From contig DASWWX010000025.1 of NCBI GenBank assembly GCA_036405815.1, forward strand, positions 62,001-126,000: a stretch of DNA of 64,000 nt. The letters run 5' to 3'. How positions within the stretch are numbered: the first letter of the stretch is position 1; the number at the start of each line of letters is the position of its first letter. Shown here one piece after another: positions 45,313 through 53,905 of this stretch. Below the pieces are notes generated by a model that saw only the letters and a list, made by a program, of their open reading frames with translations, had not been told where the DNA came from and ran no database searches. The position numbers and the translations under genes are program-made. The stretch is from Solimonas sp036405815. Its GTDB lineage: Bacteria > Pseudomonadota > Gammaproteobacteria > Nevskiales > Nevskiaceae.

Positions 45313-45582
45313 TCAGGCGGACCGCACCAGCGCGGCCGTGAGTCGGCGCACCGCCGGCAGCATCAGCATCAGTACCGGGAACGCGATCACCCAGGACAGG
45401 CCCCAGGCGCCCAGCCACGTGGTCAGCAGCTGCGGCGACAAGCCTATGGTCTTGATCGTGCTGATCAGCGACACGATGCACGTCATGAAGATCGACAGCA
45501 GCATCGGCAATACCAACGCGCCATAACGCGCCGGCAGCTTGGGAATCCCAAAAGCGATAGTCGTTCGATCCGATGTGGTCAC
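45313..45582 (-). CDS. DUF2798 family two-helix membrane protein
   Basis: 89 residues with two membrane helices (VLPMLLSIFMTCIVSLIST and LGAWGLSWVIAFPVLMLML), ending LPAVRRLTAAL. The KLPARYG...S-FMT-IVS-IST pattern and WLGAW-SW-IAFPV match DUF2798. Function unknown. It is the distal gene of a minus-strand group of small genes inserted between sspB and gmhA. Confidence 0.85.
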   Translation of the reverse strand: MTTSDRTTIAFGIPKLPARYGALVLPMLLSIFMTCIVSLISTIKTIGLSPQLLTTWLGAWGLSWVIAFPVLMLMLPAVRRLTAALVRSA

Positions 45583-45609
45583 GCTGGTGCTCCCGATCTC
45601 AAAACCGCC

Positions 45610-46050
45610 TCAACTCTTTTTGCTCGTCGGCGCGTAGGCCCCGTCGAACCGCGGCAGATCGTCGCGGATCGACCACCACCCGGCCTTGGAGCCCGTATAG
45701 AAATGCGCTGCCGGCTGCGCCATCACGGGCTCATCGAGCAGACCGACGCGAATGCGCAACACATCCGGCAGCGCGTCCTTGCGGCTGTAGACCGGCGAAC
45801 CGCAGTGGCTGCAGAACACGCGTTGCTTGCCCGGTGACGACTCGAAATGCTTCAGCAGCTCCGCACCCGCCAGCAGTTCGAACGCAGACGCCGTCACCGG
45901 CAGGTTCGAAGCAAACGGCGTGCCCTGCGCCTTGCGGCACTGCGAGCAATGGCAAATCTGGATCGGCGCCAGCGCGCCCCGAATCCGGAATCGCACCCCG
46001 CCGCACAAGCAACCGCCGGTGTGCATGGTCTTCTCGTCCGAAGAATCCAT
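45610..46050 (-). CDS. GFA/CENP-V family zinc protein
   Basis: 146 residues with the family zinc ligands GGCLCGGVRF, CHCSQCRKAQG and FCSHCGSPVYS. Named for glutathione-dependent formaldehyde-activating enzyme, but most members have no proven reaction. ATG at 46050 is preceded by GGGAG; a GTG at 46071 is possible. The final residues PTSKKS are typical filler. It lies 27 bases before the DUF2798 gene. Confidence 0.9.
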   Translation of the reverse strand: MDSSDEKTMHTGGCLCGGVRFRIRGALAPIQICHCSQCRKAQGTPFASNLPVTASAFELLAGAELLKHFESSPGKQRVFCSHCGSPVYSRKDALPDVLRIRVGLLDEPVMAQPAAHFYTGSKAGWWSIRDDLPRFDGAYAPTSKKS

Positions 46051-46073
46051 AAACTCATCTCTCCCGATCACGC

Positions 46074-46328
46074 CTAGCGCAGCGGCTGTGGACGACAGAC
46101 CGGCCCCGGGATCACCGGCAAGCCCAATGCCGCGCGAATCGCGGCGATGGCCCGCATCTTCAGGTGCGGCTCACCCTTGATCCGCTCCAGCGCTTCCAGC
46201 AGCGCGGCGATATCGAGCGGCCCGGCCTCGCCCACTCGCTTCACCGCCTGGGCCAAGGCGTCGGCATCGCCTTCCAGCGCGAAGGCCTCGGCGAGATCGG
46301 CGATGACGGATATCGAGTCAATGCGCAT
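46074..46328 (-). CDS. Hypothetical 84-residue protein
   Basis: A helical, Ala-rich protein (ISVIADLAEAFALEGDADALAQAVKR... then LKMRAIAAIRAALGLPV). The last 35 residues faintly recall the C-terminal part of HigA/XRE-type antitoxins (GNPSF-T-LKVLRALGL pattern), but no helix-turn-helix is convincing. The only ribosome-site candidate, GAGGA, is 14 bases from the ATG, which is far. It has the same direction and spacing as its neighbours, so it may be a genuine small gene; I do not recognise its function. Confidence 0.4.
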   Translation of the reverse strand: MRIDSISVIADLAEAFALEGDADALAQAVKRVGEAGPLDIAALLEALERIKGEPHLKMRAIAAIRAALGLPVIPGPVCRPQPLR

Positions 46329-46416
46329 GAAGCTACGGAAATCCTCAGTTCTTATACGGGACCCGAATCTCGCGGATCGCGTGCGGAGCCAACCCGCAAC
46401 AGTCGAGGCGTGCCGA

Positions 46417-46764
46417 TCAACGCAGGATCCTCTCCATCGTCTTTCCTTTCGCCAATTCGTCAACCAGCTTGTCCAGGTAGCGGATCTTCCGCATCAATGG
46501 GTCTTCAACCTCTTCCACCCGAACGCCGCAGACGACGCCCTTGATGAGCGACACATTCGGATGCAAAGCAGGCGCCTGCGCGAAGAACGTCTTGAAATCA
46601 TTATGCTGCTGGAGCTGCCGCTCCAGACCTGATGGGCTGTACCCCGTCAGCCAGCAGATGATCCGATCGACCTCGTCCTTGGTGCGCCCCTTGCGCGCCG
46701 CCTTCTGAACGTAGAGCGGATACACCTTGGAGAAGGCCATGGCGAAAACTCGATGCTCGGACAT
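46417..46764 (-). CDS. DUF2200 family protein
   Basis: 115 residues and a near-textbook DUF2200: SEHRVFAMAFSKVYPLYV, KGRTKDEVDRIICWLTGY, IKGVVCGVRVEEVEDPLM and RKIRYLDKLVDELAKGK. ATG at 46764 matches the family N terminus. Function unknown; the family is widespread and sporadically distributed, often near mobile or accessory genes, which fits this inserted cluster. Confidence 0.93.
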   Translation of the reverse strand: MSEHRVFAMAFSKVYPLYVQKAARKGRTKDEVDRIICWLTGYSPSGLERQLQQHNDFKTFFAQAPALHPNVSLIKGVVCGVRVEEVEDPLMRKIRYLDKLVDELAKGKTMERILR

Positions 46765-46877
46765 CCCGTTACTCCAAGTTGATCGACGGTCCGACCCCGT
46801 CATGGCGTGATCGGGGCTCTGTCGCGAGTGCCCGCCGCGTCAGGCAGATCGCCACACTCATACCGTTCGATCACGAC

Positions 46878-48296
46878 TCAGATCCCTGGCAGCGCCTTGC
46901 CTGGATTGAGAATGCCGTTCGGGTCCAGCGCGCGCTTGATTGTGCGCATGGCGTCCAGCGTGTCCTCGGCAATTTCCCAGCCGACGAAGTCGCGCTTCTC
47001 GATACCGACGCCGTGCTCGCCGGAGAGCGTGCCCTCCAGGTCGAGCACGAGTCGAAAGACATCGGTCAGGCAGGCGTGGACGGCCTGCATCTGCGCGGGG
47101 TCTTCGGGGTCCACCAGCAGGTTGGTGTGCATGTTGCCGTTGCCGGCATGGCCGAAGTTGACGATGCGGATGTCGTGCTTCTGCGACAGGCGCTGCAAAC
47201 CGGTGACCAGCTCCGGAATGCGCGTCACCGGCACGCAGACGTCTTCATTGACCTTCTTGGGCGCGATCTTGCGCAGGCAGGGCGACAGCGCCTTGCGGCA
47301 GGCCCACAGCGCATCGGCTTCGGCGGCACTGGCGGCGGTCTTGAGTTCGACCAGCCCCGGCCCGCGCGCGGCTTCGGCCACCGCGCGCTCGGCGTTGGCC
47401 AGCGTCTCGGCGCTGCCGTCGACCTCGATCATCAGCAGCGCACCCGTGCCGGCCGGCACGCCGGTAGGCTGATAGTGCTCGGCGAGCTGCACCGCGTCGC
47501 CATCCATGAATTCCAGTGCGCTTGGCGTTTCCGGCTGGGCCATGATGCGCGCCACCGCCTCGGCCGCCGCTTTCACGTCCGCATAGCAGGCGCGCAAGGT
47601 GCGGATCTGCTGCGGCTTGGGCAACAGCTTGAGCGTGGCTTCGGTGATGACCGCAAGCGTGCCTTCGCTGCCCACCAGCAGCCGCGTGAGGTCGTAGCCG
47701 ACCACGCCCTTGGTCGTGGTGCAGCCGGTCTTCAGCGTCTTGCCGGCGCCGCTGACCGCGCGCAGGCCGAGGATGTTGTCCCGTGCGGTGCCGTACTTCA
47801 CGGCGCGTGGACCGCCGGCGCAGCAGGCGAGGTTGCCGCCCACCGTGGAGTAGCCGAGGCTGGTCGGGTCCGGCGCCCAGAACAGGCCGTGCCTGGCGGC
47901 TTCGGCCTGCACATCGCCGTTGAGCGCGCCGGCCTCGCATTCGAGCAAACGGTCGCCGGGGGACAGGCGCAGGATGCGATTCATGCGCTCCAGGCTCAGC
48001 ACCACGCCGCCATGGATCGGCACCGTGGCACCGGTGGTGTTGGTGCCGCGACCGCGCGCGATCAGCGGCAGGCGGTATTCGTTGCAGATCGACACCACGG
48101 CCAGCACGTCGTCGTGACTGGCGGCCAGCACCACGGCCTGCGGCATCGCCATGCGCTTGGAGTTGTCGTAACCGTAGGCCAGGCAATCCGCCGCGTCGGT
48201 GTACAGGCGCTCGGCGGGAATCTGCGCGCGCAGGCGGCGCGCGGCATCTTCGGGCAACGGCGCCGCGGACTGGATCAGCGGGCCGTTCGTGTTCAT
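46878..48296 (-). CDS. FAD-linked oxidase, GlcD/D-lactate dehydrogenase family
   Basis: 472 residues: an N-terminal FAD_binding_4 domain (PLIARGRGTNTTGATVP, TVGGNLACCAGGPRAVKYG, GVVGYDLTRLLVGSEGTL) and a C-terminal FAD-oxidase domain with VNFGHAGNGNMHTNL and SGEHGVGIEK, which hold the metal and substrate residues. It should oxidise a 2-hydroxyacid such as D-lactate, glycolate or D-2-hydroxyglutarate. Without the GlcE/GlcF partners nearby it is more like a single-subunit dehydrogenase. Its start overlaps the gmhA stop (ATGA). It occupies the place where dolP usually follows gmhA/diaA. Confidence 0.92.
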   Translation of the reverse strand: MNTNGPLIQSAAPLPEDAARRLRAQIPAERLYTDAADCLAYGYDNSKRMAMPQAVVLAASHDDVLAVVSICNEYRLPLIARGRGTNTTGATVPIHGGVVLSLERMNRILRLSPGDRLLECEAGALNGDVQAEAARHGLFWAPDPTSLGYSTVGGNLACCAGGPRAVKYGTARDNILGLRAVSGAGKTLKTGCTTTKGVVGYDLTRLLVGSEGTLAVITEATLKLLPKPQQIRTLRACYADVKAAAEAVARIMAQPETPSALEFMDGDAVQLAEHYQPTGVPAGTGALLMIEVDGSAETLANAERAVAEAARGPGLVELKTAASAAEADALWACRKALSPCLRKIAPKKVNEDVCVPVTRIPELVTGLQRLSQKHDIRIVNFGHAGNGNMHTNLLVDPEDPAQMQAVHACLTDVFRLVLDLEGTLSGEHGVGIEKRDFVGWEIAEDTLDAMRTIKRALDPNGILNPGKALPGI

Positions 48297-48895
48297 GCGG
48301 CGCCGGGGTAGAGCTGTTCGTCGATCGCGTCGCAGAGACAGTGCAGGAACAGGATGTGCACTTCCTGCACGCGCGCGGTAACGCTGGACGCCGAGCGCAA
48401 CTCGATATCGTCACCGCGCAGCAACCTGGCCATCCTGCCACCGTCCTTGCCGGTCAGCGCGATCACGCTCATGCCCAGCGCCTGCGCAGCCTCGATGGCC
48501 TTGACCACGTTCGGTGAGTTACCGGACGTGGAGATCGCCAGCAGCACGTCGCCCTTGCGGCCGAGCGCCTGCACCTGCTTGGCAAAAATCTGGTCGAAGG
48601 CGTAGTCGTTGGCAATCGCCGTCAAGGCCGAGGTATCGACGGTCAGCGCGATGCCCGGCAGCCCGGGGCGCTCGCGCTCGTAACGGCCGGTGAGTTCGGC
48701 CGCAAAATGCTGCGCGTCGCCGGCCGATCCGCCGTTGCCGCAGGCCAGCACCTTGCCGCCAGCCTGGAGCCGTTCGGCGAGCAGGCGCGACGCGCGTTCC
48801 AGCGCCGGCACCGCAGCGGCGAGCGTGTCCTGCTTGGCGCGGATGCTGGCTTCGAAATGGGACCGCAGACGAGCTTGGAGATCCATGCGCGTCAT
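48293..48895 (-). CDS. gmhA: SIS-domain phosphoheptose isomerase (GmhA/DiaA-like)
   Basis: 200 residues, one SIS domain: VLACGNGGSAGDAQHFAAEL, LTAIANDYAFDQIFAKQV, AISTSGNSPNVVKAI and the C-terminal EVHILFLHCLCDAIDE. GmhA makes D-glycero-heptose 7-phosphate for LPS core; the paralogue DiaA regulates DnaA. Position next to yraN-lpoA is that of diaA in E. coli, while many gammaproteobacteria annotate the same gene gmhA; both roles remain possible. Start at ATG 48895, or 48886 three codons later. Confidence 0.88.
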   Translation of the reverse strand: MTRMDLQARLRSHFEASIRAKQDTLAAAVPALERASRLLAERLQAGGKVLACGNGGSAGDAQHFAAELTGRYERERPGLPGIALTVDTSALTAIANDYAFDQIFAKQVQALGRKGDVLLAISTSGNSPNVVKAIEAAQALGMSVIALTGKDGGRMARLLRGDDIELRSASSVTARVQEVHILFLHCLCDAIDEQLYPGAA

Positions 48896-48974
48896 TGTGA
48901 ACCGGTGGCGGCGGACGGGCCAGTCGCGCCGCAGGCGTCGCGGGCGGGCGGCCGAATCCTGATCGGTGGGCCGC

Positions 48975-49316
48975 TCAGAAGCCGTCGAAGGCGGCGAGAA
49001 TCCAGTCCAGCTTGCCGCCGCCGTCCAGCGCCACGACGTCGAATCGCACGACGCGCTGTGCGTGTGCGGCGTGCTCGGCCAGATACAACTGCGTGGCGAG
49101 GATGATGCGACGCTGCTTGCGGGCGTCGACCGAGGCGGCGGCCCCGCCGAAGGCACCGTGACTGCGCAGGCGCACCTCGACGACGACCAGCACGGTACCG
49201 TCCAGCATCACCAGATCGAGTTCGCCGCCGCGGTAGCGGACGTTGCGATCGACGAGGCGCAGGCCCTGGCGCTGCAGATGCCGCAGCGCGAGGTCCTCCG
49301 CCTCGGCACCGGTCAC
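48975..49316 (-). CDS. yraN: YraN (UPF0102) nuclease-fold protein
   Basis: 113 residues of UPF0102: AEDLALRHLQRQGLRLVDRN, GELDLVMLDGTVLVVVEVRLR (the D...E-x-R core of a restriction-endonuclease-like fold, with R where K is typical) and ARKQRRIILATQLYL. The GTG start overlaps the lpoA stop (GTGA). Order lpoA-yraN-gmhA is conserved in gammaproteobacteria. No proven function. Confidence 0.95.
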   Translation of the reverse strand: MTGAEAEDLALRHLQRQGLRLVDRNVRYRGGELDLVMLDGTVLVVVEVRLRSHGAFGGAAASVDARKQRRIILATQLYLAEHAAHAQRVVRFDVVALDGGGKLDWILAAFDGF

Positions 49317-50602
49317 GGCGTCAGCAGGCCCGTGCCCGACAGCGGACGCAGCCCGCCGGTTTCGATCTGCACGCAGTCCAGGCCGCGCTCGATCTGATGG
49401 CCGCGCCAGCGCAACCGGCCGGAGGCGCCGTCCACCGCCTCGCCGACCCGCAACTCGCCGCGCAGCAAGCCCGCACTCACGCGCTGCGCGTCACGACCCA
49501 GCGCATACAAACGCGGCTGCGCAACCGTCGTCGGCAGGCTCTCGACTTCGGCGCGCGACGGCGCCCAGATCGCACTGTCGCCGACGGTCCAAGGGGTATC
49601 GCAGAAACGCATGCCAGCGCGGTCGGCATCGCTGCGCCCGTCGTAGACCAGCGCGGTGGCATAGATCGGCAAGCCGGTGGCGCGGTGGAAGCGGAACTGC
49701 GGGCCGAGCAGGCGCGCATCCTGCGCGCGCGCGACCATGAAAATCAGATCGAGGTCGCTACGGCGCTTGGCCTCGAACTCGGTTTTCACGCCCAGGATCG
49801 AGGTCAGGGCGCGGTGACGCTCCTGGCTGGCAGCGACCCCCATCAGGCCTTCGATGGCCTTGGACTGCTCGGTGGCACGCCCCAGCGGGTAGCGTTCGGC
49901 ACGCATCACAGACCCGCCGTTCTGGCGCAGGCGCTCGGAGAATGCCGCCAGCGCACGCTCGCCCCAGTCGGTTTCCGGCACCAGCGCGACGGCGCGGCGC
50001 AGGCCCTGCGCGGCGGCGTGGTCGGCGGCGGCGCGGGCCTCGTCCTCTGGCGCCAGACCCATCTGGAAGAAGTTGAACGGCAGCGGAGTACCGGCGTCGA
50101 GGAAGTTCAGACCCAGCACCGGCACCGGCGGATTCAGCGCTGCCAGCATCGCCACGCTTTCCTTGCGCAGCGGGCCGACGACGAAATCGGCGCCCTCGTT
50201 GAGCGCACGCTGGAACACCGCCATCAGCGCTTCGTCGCCGCTGCCGACGTCATAGACACGCACGTTGCCGCGCGCACCGTCGTTGAAATGCGCGGACAGG
50301 AAGCCGTCACGCACCGCCTCGCCAGTCGCGGAGAAATTGCCCGATAGCGGCAGCAGCAAGGCAATGTTGCCCTCGCGGCGCACCGGTGCCGGAGCCGGCT
50401 CCACCGGCGCGGACGGCCAGTAGCCGTAGGCAGGATCGGTCTGCGCGGTATGGGTCGGCGCGGTCGGCCCCGGCGCGGTCGCCGACGAGGGCGGCGGGGG
50501 GCGCTCGGGCAGCGGCTGCGCGGTCGCGCAGCCGGCAACGGCCGCGGCCAGCGCGACCGCCGGCAACGCGTATCGGAACGGTGCGAACGGGGTCTTCGGC
50601 AT
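49313..50602 (-). CDS. lpoA: Penicillin-binding protein activator LpoA, short form (LppC domain)
   Basis: 429 residues: signal and lipobox ending VAGC, a Pro/Thr-rich linker of some 50 residues, then the periplasmic-binding-protein-like LppC domain (GNIALLLPLSGNFSATGEAVRDGF, GADFVVGPLRKESV, FMVARAQDARLLGPQFRFH). The E. coli protein (678 residues) has an extra N-terminal TPR domain that is absent here. LpoA activates PBP1A from the outer membrane. Only 15 bases separate its ATG from that of divergent rsmI. Confidence 0.9.
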   Translation of the reverse strand: MPKTPFAPFRYALPAVALAAAVAGCATAQPLPERPPPPSSATAPGPTAPTHTAQTDPAYGYWPSAPVEPAPAPVRREGNIALLLPLSGNFSATGEAVRDGFLSAHFNDGARGNVRVYDVGSGDEALMAVFQRALNEGADFVVGPLRKESVAMLAALNPPVPVLGLNFLDAGTPLPFNFFQMGLAPEDEARAAADHAAAQGLRRAVALVPETDWGERALAAFSERLRQNGGSVMRAERYPLGRATEQSKAIEGLMGVAASQERHRALTSILGVKTEFEAKRRSDLDLIFMVARAQDARLLGPQFRFHRATGLPIYATALVYDGRSDADRAGMRFCDTPWTVGDSAIWAPSRAEVESLPTTVAQPRLYALGRDAQRVSAGLLRGELRVGEAVDGASGRLRWRGHQIERGLDCVQIETGGLRPLSGTGLLTP

Positions 50603-50617
50603 AATCCGAAGTATGAC

Positions 50618-51520
50618 ATGCAGCCCCACGCCGACGACGTGAACGACCGCGCGCCCATCTCGCCGGGCCATCTCTATGTCGTGCCAACGCCGTTGGGCAA
50701 TCTCGGCGACCTGAGTCCGCGCGCGCAGCAGGTGCTGGCGGCGGTGGATGCGGTCTGCGCCGAGGACACCCGCAACAGCGGCGGTCTGCTGGCGCACTTC
50801 GGCATCCAGCGGCCGCTGCTGGCGGTGCACGAACACAACGAATCCGATCTCTGCGAACGCCTGGTCGCGCGCCTGCGCGCCGGCGACAGCCTGGCGCTGA
50901 TCTCCGACGCCGGCACGCCGCTGATCTCCGACCCCGGCTTCGTGCTGGTGCGCGCGGCGCGCGATGCGAACCTGCCGGTGATGGTCATTCCCGGCCCTTG
51001 CGCGGCGGTCGCGGCGCTCTCGATCGCCGGCCTGCCCAGCGACCGCTTCGTCTTCGAGGGTTTTCTGCCGGCCAAGGCCGGCGCGCGGCGTCAGCGGCTG
51101 GAAGCCCTGGCCGCGGAAACGCGCACACTGATCTTCTACGAATCCAGCCATCGCATCGCCGACACGGTCGCCGATCTGGCCGCCGTACTCGGCGGCGACC
51201 GCGAGGTCTGCTTGGCCCGCGAGCTGACCAAGCTGCACGAGGAAAGTCATCGCGCGCCTGCGGCCGCGCTGGTCGAATGGCTGCGCGAGAACCCTTATCG
51301 CGAGAAAGGCGAGTTCGTGCTGGTCGTCGCCGGCGCGGCGCAGACCGCCGACCCCGGTGAGGCCGAAGCCGAGCGCGTGCTGCGTGTGCTACTCGGCGCC
51401 CTGCCCGCCTCCGGCGCCGCCCGCGTCGCCGCCGAGCTGACCGGCCGGCGTCGCAAGGATTTGTATGCCCTCGCGCTGCGCATCGGCGGCGACGAGCACC
51501 ACCCGGAGTCCGACACATGA
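50618..51520 (+). CDS. rsmI: 16S rRNA 2'-O-ribose C1402 methyltransferase RsmI
   Basis: 300 residues of the tetrapyrrole-methylase fold: LYVVPTPLGNLGDLSPRA, AEDTRNSGGLLAHFGI, LISDAGTPLISDPGF, VIPGPCAAVAALSIAGLP and FYESSHRIADT, the full RsmI pattern. The C-terminal 60 residues are a helical extension. It overlaps the next gene by four bases (ATGA). Confidence 0.96.
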   Translation: MQPHADDVNDRAPISPGHLYVVPTPLGNLGDLSPRAQQVLAAVDAVCAEDTRNSGGLLAHFGIQRPLLAVHEHNESDLCERLVARLRAGDSLALISDAGTPLISDPGFVLVRAARDANLPVMVIPGPCAAVAALSIAGLPSDRFVFEGFLPAKAGARRQRLEALAAETRTLIFYESSHRIADTVADLAAVLGGDREVCLARELTKLHEESHRAPAAALVEWLRENPYREKGEFVLVVAGAAQTADPGEAEAERVLRVLLGALPASGAARVAAELTGRRRKDLYALALRIGGDEHHPESDT

Positions 51521-53307
51521 CCTCCCGCCGCTCGATTCACGCACCACTCGTCGCCATGCTGTGGCTGTTCGCTGCCGCGGTTTCGGCCGCACCCGCTGCT
51601 GCAGACACAGCCCCTGGCGACGCCGGCGCGCAGCTGCAGCGCTTCCTCGACGACGAATGGGAACGCGTGCTGCGCGAAAGCCCGGAAACTGCGACCTATC
51701 TGGGCGACAAGCGCTACAACGACCGCTGGTCGGACGTGAGCCTCGAGGCCATCGCCGCCAGCCACGCCGCCGACCGCGCGGCGCTGCAGCGCCTGCGACA
51801 GATTCCGCGCGCGGATCTGTCCGTCGCCGACCAGCTCAACTACGATCTGTTCCGGCATCAGCTCGAAGAGTCGATCGAGGAATACGGCTTTCGCCAGTTC
51901 CTGATTCCGATCAACCAGCGCGGCGGCATCCAGACCGCGGATGAGATCCTGGACCTGATGCGCTTCGAATCGACGCGCGATTACGCGGACTGGCTGAAGC
52001 GTCTGGAATCGCTGCCGGCGCTGATCGCGCAGGTCGAGGCGCTGATGCGCCAGGGCATCAAAGAAAAGCGCCTGAATCCGCGCATCGTCATGCAGCGCAT
52101 TCCGGCGCAGATCGAAAAGCAGCTTGTCGACGATCCAACGCAAAGCCCCTGGTACAAGCCGTTCCAGGCCGTACCGGCCGGCGTGCCGGAAGCCGACAAG
52201 ATCCGGCATGAGGCCGAGGCACGGCGCCTGATCGCCGAGGCCGTGGTGCCCGCCTTCCGCCGTTTCCACACCTTCTTCCAGAAGGAATACCTGCCCGCCT
52301 GTCCCGAGGCGGTCGGCGCCTGGGCGCAGCCGGACGGCAAGCGCCTGTACGCCTTTCTCGCTCGCAGCTTCACGACCACGACGCTGACACCGGACCAGAT
52401 CCACGACATCGGCCAGCGCGAGGTCAAGCGCATCCGCGCCGAGATGGAGGCGATCAAGGACCAGGTCGGCTTCAAGGGCACGCTGGCGCAGTTCATGGCA
52501 CACCTGCGCACCGATCCGCAGTTCTACTTCAAGACCGGCGACGAACTGTTCGCGGCCTACCTGGCGCTGTCCAAGCGCATCGATCCGGAGATGACGCGGC
52601 TGTTCCGCCTGATGCCGCGCCTGCCCTACGGCGTGCGGGCGATTCCCGACAACATCGCGCCGGACACCACCACTGCCTACTACATGCCCGGCGCCGCCGA
52701 CGGCACACGCGCCGGCTACTACTACGTCAATCTCTACCAGCCGGAAGCGCGGCCCAAGTACGAGATGGAAGCACTGACACTGCACGAGGCGGTGCCTGGT
52801 CATCATTTCCAGATCGCGCTGGCGCAGGAACTGGGCGAGCTGCCGAACTTCCGCAAGCACGGCTTCGGCTTCACCGCTTATGTCGAGGGCTGGGGCCTGT
52901 ACGCCGAATCGCTGGGCGAGGAACTGGGTCTGTACCAGGACCCGTACTCGAAGTTCGGCGCGCTGATCTACGAGATGTGGCGTGCGGTGCGACTGGTCGT
53001 CGATACCGGCATGCACCACAAGCGCTGGTCGCGCCAGCAGGCGATCGACTTCTTCAAGGCCAACGCCGCCAAGAGCGAGCTGGACATCGTCAACGAGGTC
53101 GACCGCTACATCGCCTGGCCGGGCCAGGCGCTGGCCTACAAGATCGGCCAGCTCAAGATCCGCGAACTGCGCACGCGCGCCGAGAAGGTATTGGGCGAGC
53201 GCTTCGACGTGCGCGGCTTCCACGACATCGTGCTCGGCAGCGGCGCGATTCCGCTGGATCTGCTGGAACGCAACGTCGACGTCTGGATCAAGGCGCAGCA
53301 GGGCTGA
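51517..53307 (+). CDS. DUF885 family predicted metallohydrolase, exported
   Basis: 596 residues with a signal peptide (APLVAMLWLFAAAVSAAPA). The family motif TLHEAVPGHHFQ (HExxxGHH) and a downstream EGWGLYAESLGEE are expected zinc-binding elements of a gluzincin-like peptidase. Late VNEVDRYIAWPGQALAYKIG is also family-typical. Probably a periplasmic peptidase; substrate unknown. Coupled to rsmI by ATGA; its 3' end overlaps the convergent GDYXXLXY gene by 20 bases. Confidence 0.92.
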   Translation: MTSRRSIHAPLVAMLWLFAAAVSAAPAAADTAPGDAGAQLQRFLDDEWERVLRESPETATYLGDKRYNDRWSDVSLEAIAASHAADRAALQRLRQIPRADLSVADQLNYDLFRHQLEESIEEYGFRQFLIPINQRGGIQTADEILDLMRFESTRDYADWLKRLESLPALIAQVEALMRQGIKEKRLNPRIVMQRIPAQIEKQLVDDPTQSPWYKPFQAVPAGVPEADKIRHEAEARRLIAEAVVPAFRRFHTFFQKEYLPACPEAVGAWAQPDGKRLYAFLARSFTTTTLTPDQIHDIGQREVKRIRAEMEAIKDQVGFKGTLAQFMAHLRTDPQFYFKTGDELFAAYLALSKRIDPEMTRLFRLMPRLPYGVRAIPDNIAPDTTTAYYMPGAADGTRAGYYYVNLYQPEARPKYEMEALTLHEAVPGHHFQIALAQELGELPNFRKHGFGFTAYVEGWGLYAESLGEELGLYQDPYSKFGALIYEMWRAVRLVVDTGMHHKRWSRQQAIDFFKANAAKSELDIVNEVDRYIAWPGQALAYKIGQLKIRELRTRAEKVLGERFDVRGFHDIVLGSGAIPLDLLERNVDVWIKAQQG

Positions 53308-53905
53308 GATCGACGGACGGCGTGCCTGACGCGGGCGCCCGCAGGCGCTCGTGCACCGGCATGCCGTCGATCACCAGCGTTTCGATCAACGCATCGCCGC
53401 CGCGAACGCGCACCACCGCATAGGCTGGCCGGCGCGGGTCTTCTTCGTCGCCCGCGCGCGGCGGCGCAGCACGCTCGCGATAGAGGCGCTCGGCCTCCGG
53501 CGCCCGATGCTCGTCGAGATAGTAGCGGTCGAACGGCAGCGCCACGCGCAAGCGGCCTTCGTCCTGCCACTGCACGCGCACCGCGAGGCGATCGCCCGTC
53601 GCGGGTATTCGATCGGACGGAACACCGAGCCGCGCGTAGCCGTCGGCATCCACTGCGATCGGCGCCCACAGCCTCGCACCGCTGGCAAAGCGCGTCGGCG
53701 CCGGCACCTCGATCTGCGCCGCCTCGAAATCGAGGGCGACGTAGCGCCCGCGGAATGGATCGACCGGATCGACCGGCGCGGTACGGAAGCGATACGCCGT
53801 GCCCTGTTCCAGCGTCGCCTGCGCGCGCTGGATCAACGACAAGGGCAGCGCCCATTGCAGCAGGCAGAACGCCGCAAACAAGACCCACGGCAGGCGCCTC
53901 TTCAT
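53288..53905 (-). CDS. GDYXXLXY-domain membrane-anchored protein
   Basis: 205 residues: an N-terminal membrane helix (LPWVLFAAFCLLQWALPLSL), then the GDYXXLXY-domain region with PFRGRYVALDFE (Arg in place of Asp), and a long strand-rich C-terminal part with RYYLDEHRAPEAERLYR. These proteins nearly always follow a DUF2157 gene, as here (ATGA overlap). Function unknown; periplasmic. Confidence 0.88.
   Translation of the reverse strand: MKRRLPWVLFAAFCLLQWALPLSLIQRAQATLEQGTAYRFRTAPVDPVDPFRGRYVALDFEAAQIEVPAPTRFASGARLWAPIAVDADGYARLGVPSDRIPATGDRLAVRVQWQDEGRLRVALPFDRYYLDEHRAPEAERLYRERAAPPRAGDEEDPRRPAYAVVRVRGGDALIETLVIDGMPVHERLRAPASGTPSVDLSPAAP

Noticed and set aside
46074..46764. A toxin-antitoxin pair formed by the 84-residue ORF and DUF2200
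   Set aside because: The 84-residue protein shows only a faint HigA-like pattern, DUF2200 is not a known toxin, and the genes are 88 bases apart.
46779..48311. A 510-codon plus-strand open frame opposite the FAD oxidase
   Set aside because: Antisense to a gene with complete FAD-oxidase motifs and an ATGA overlap with gmhA.
50560..50660. Possible RNase P RNA gene near rsmI, as in pseudomonads
   Set aside because: The gap between lpoA and rsmI is 15 bases and rsmI is directly followed by the DUF885 gene; there is no room for an RNA gene.
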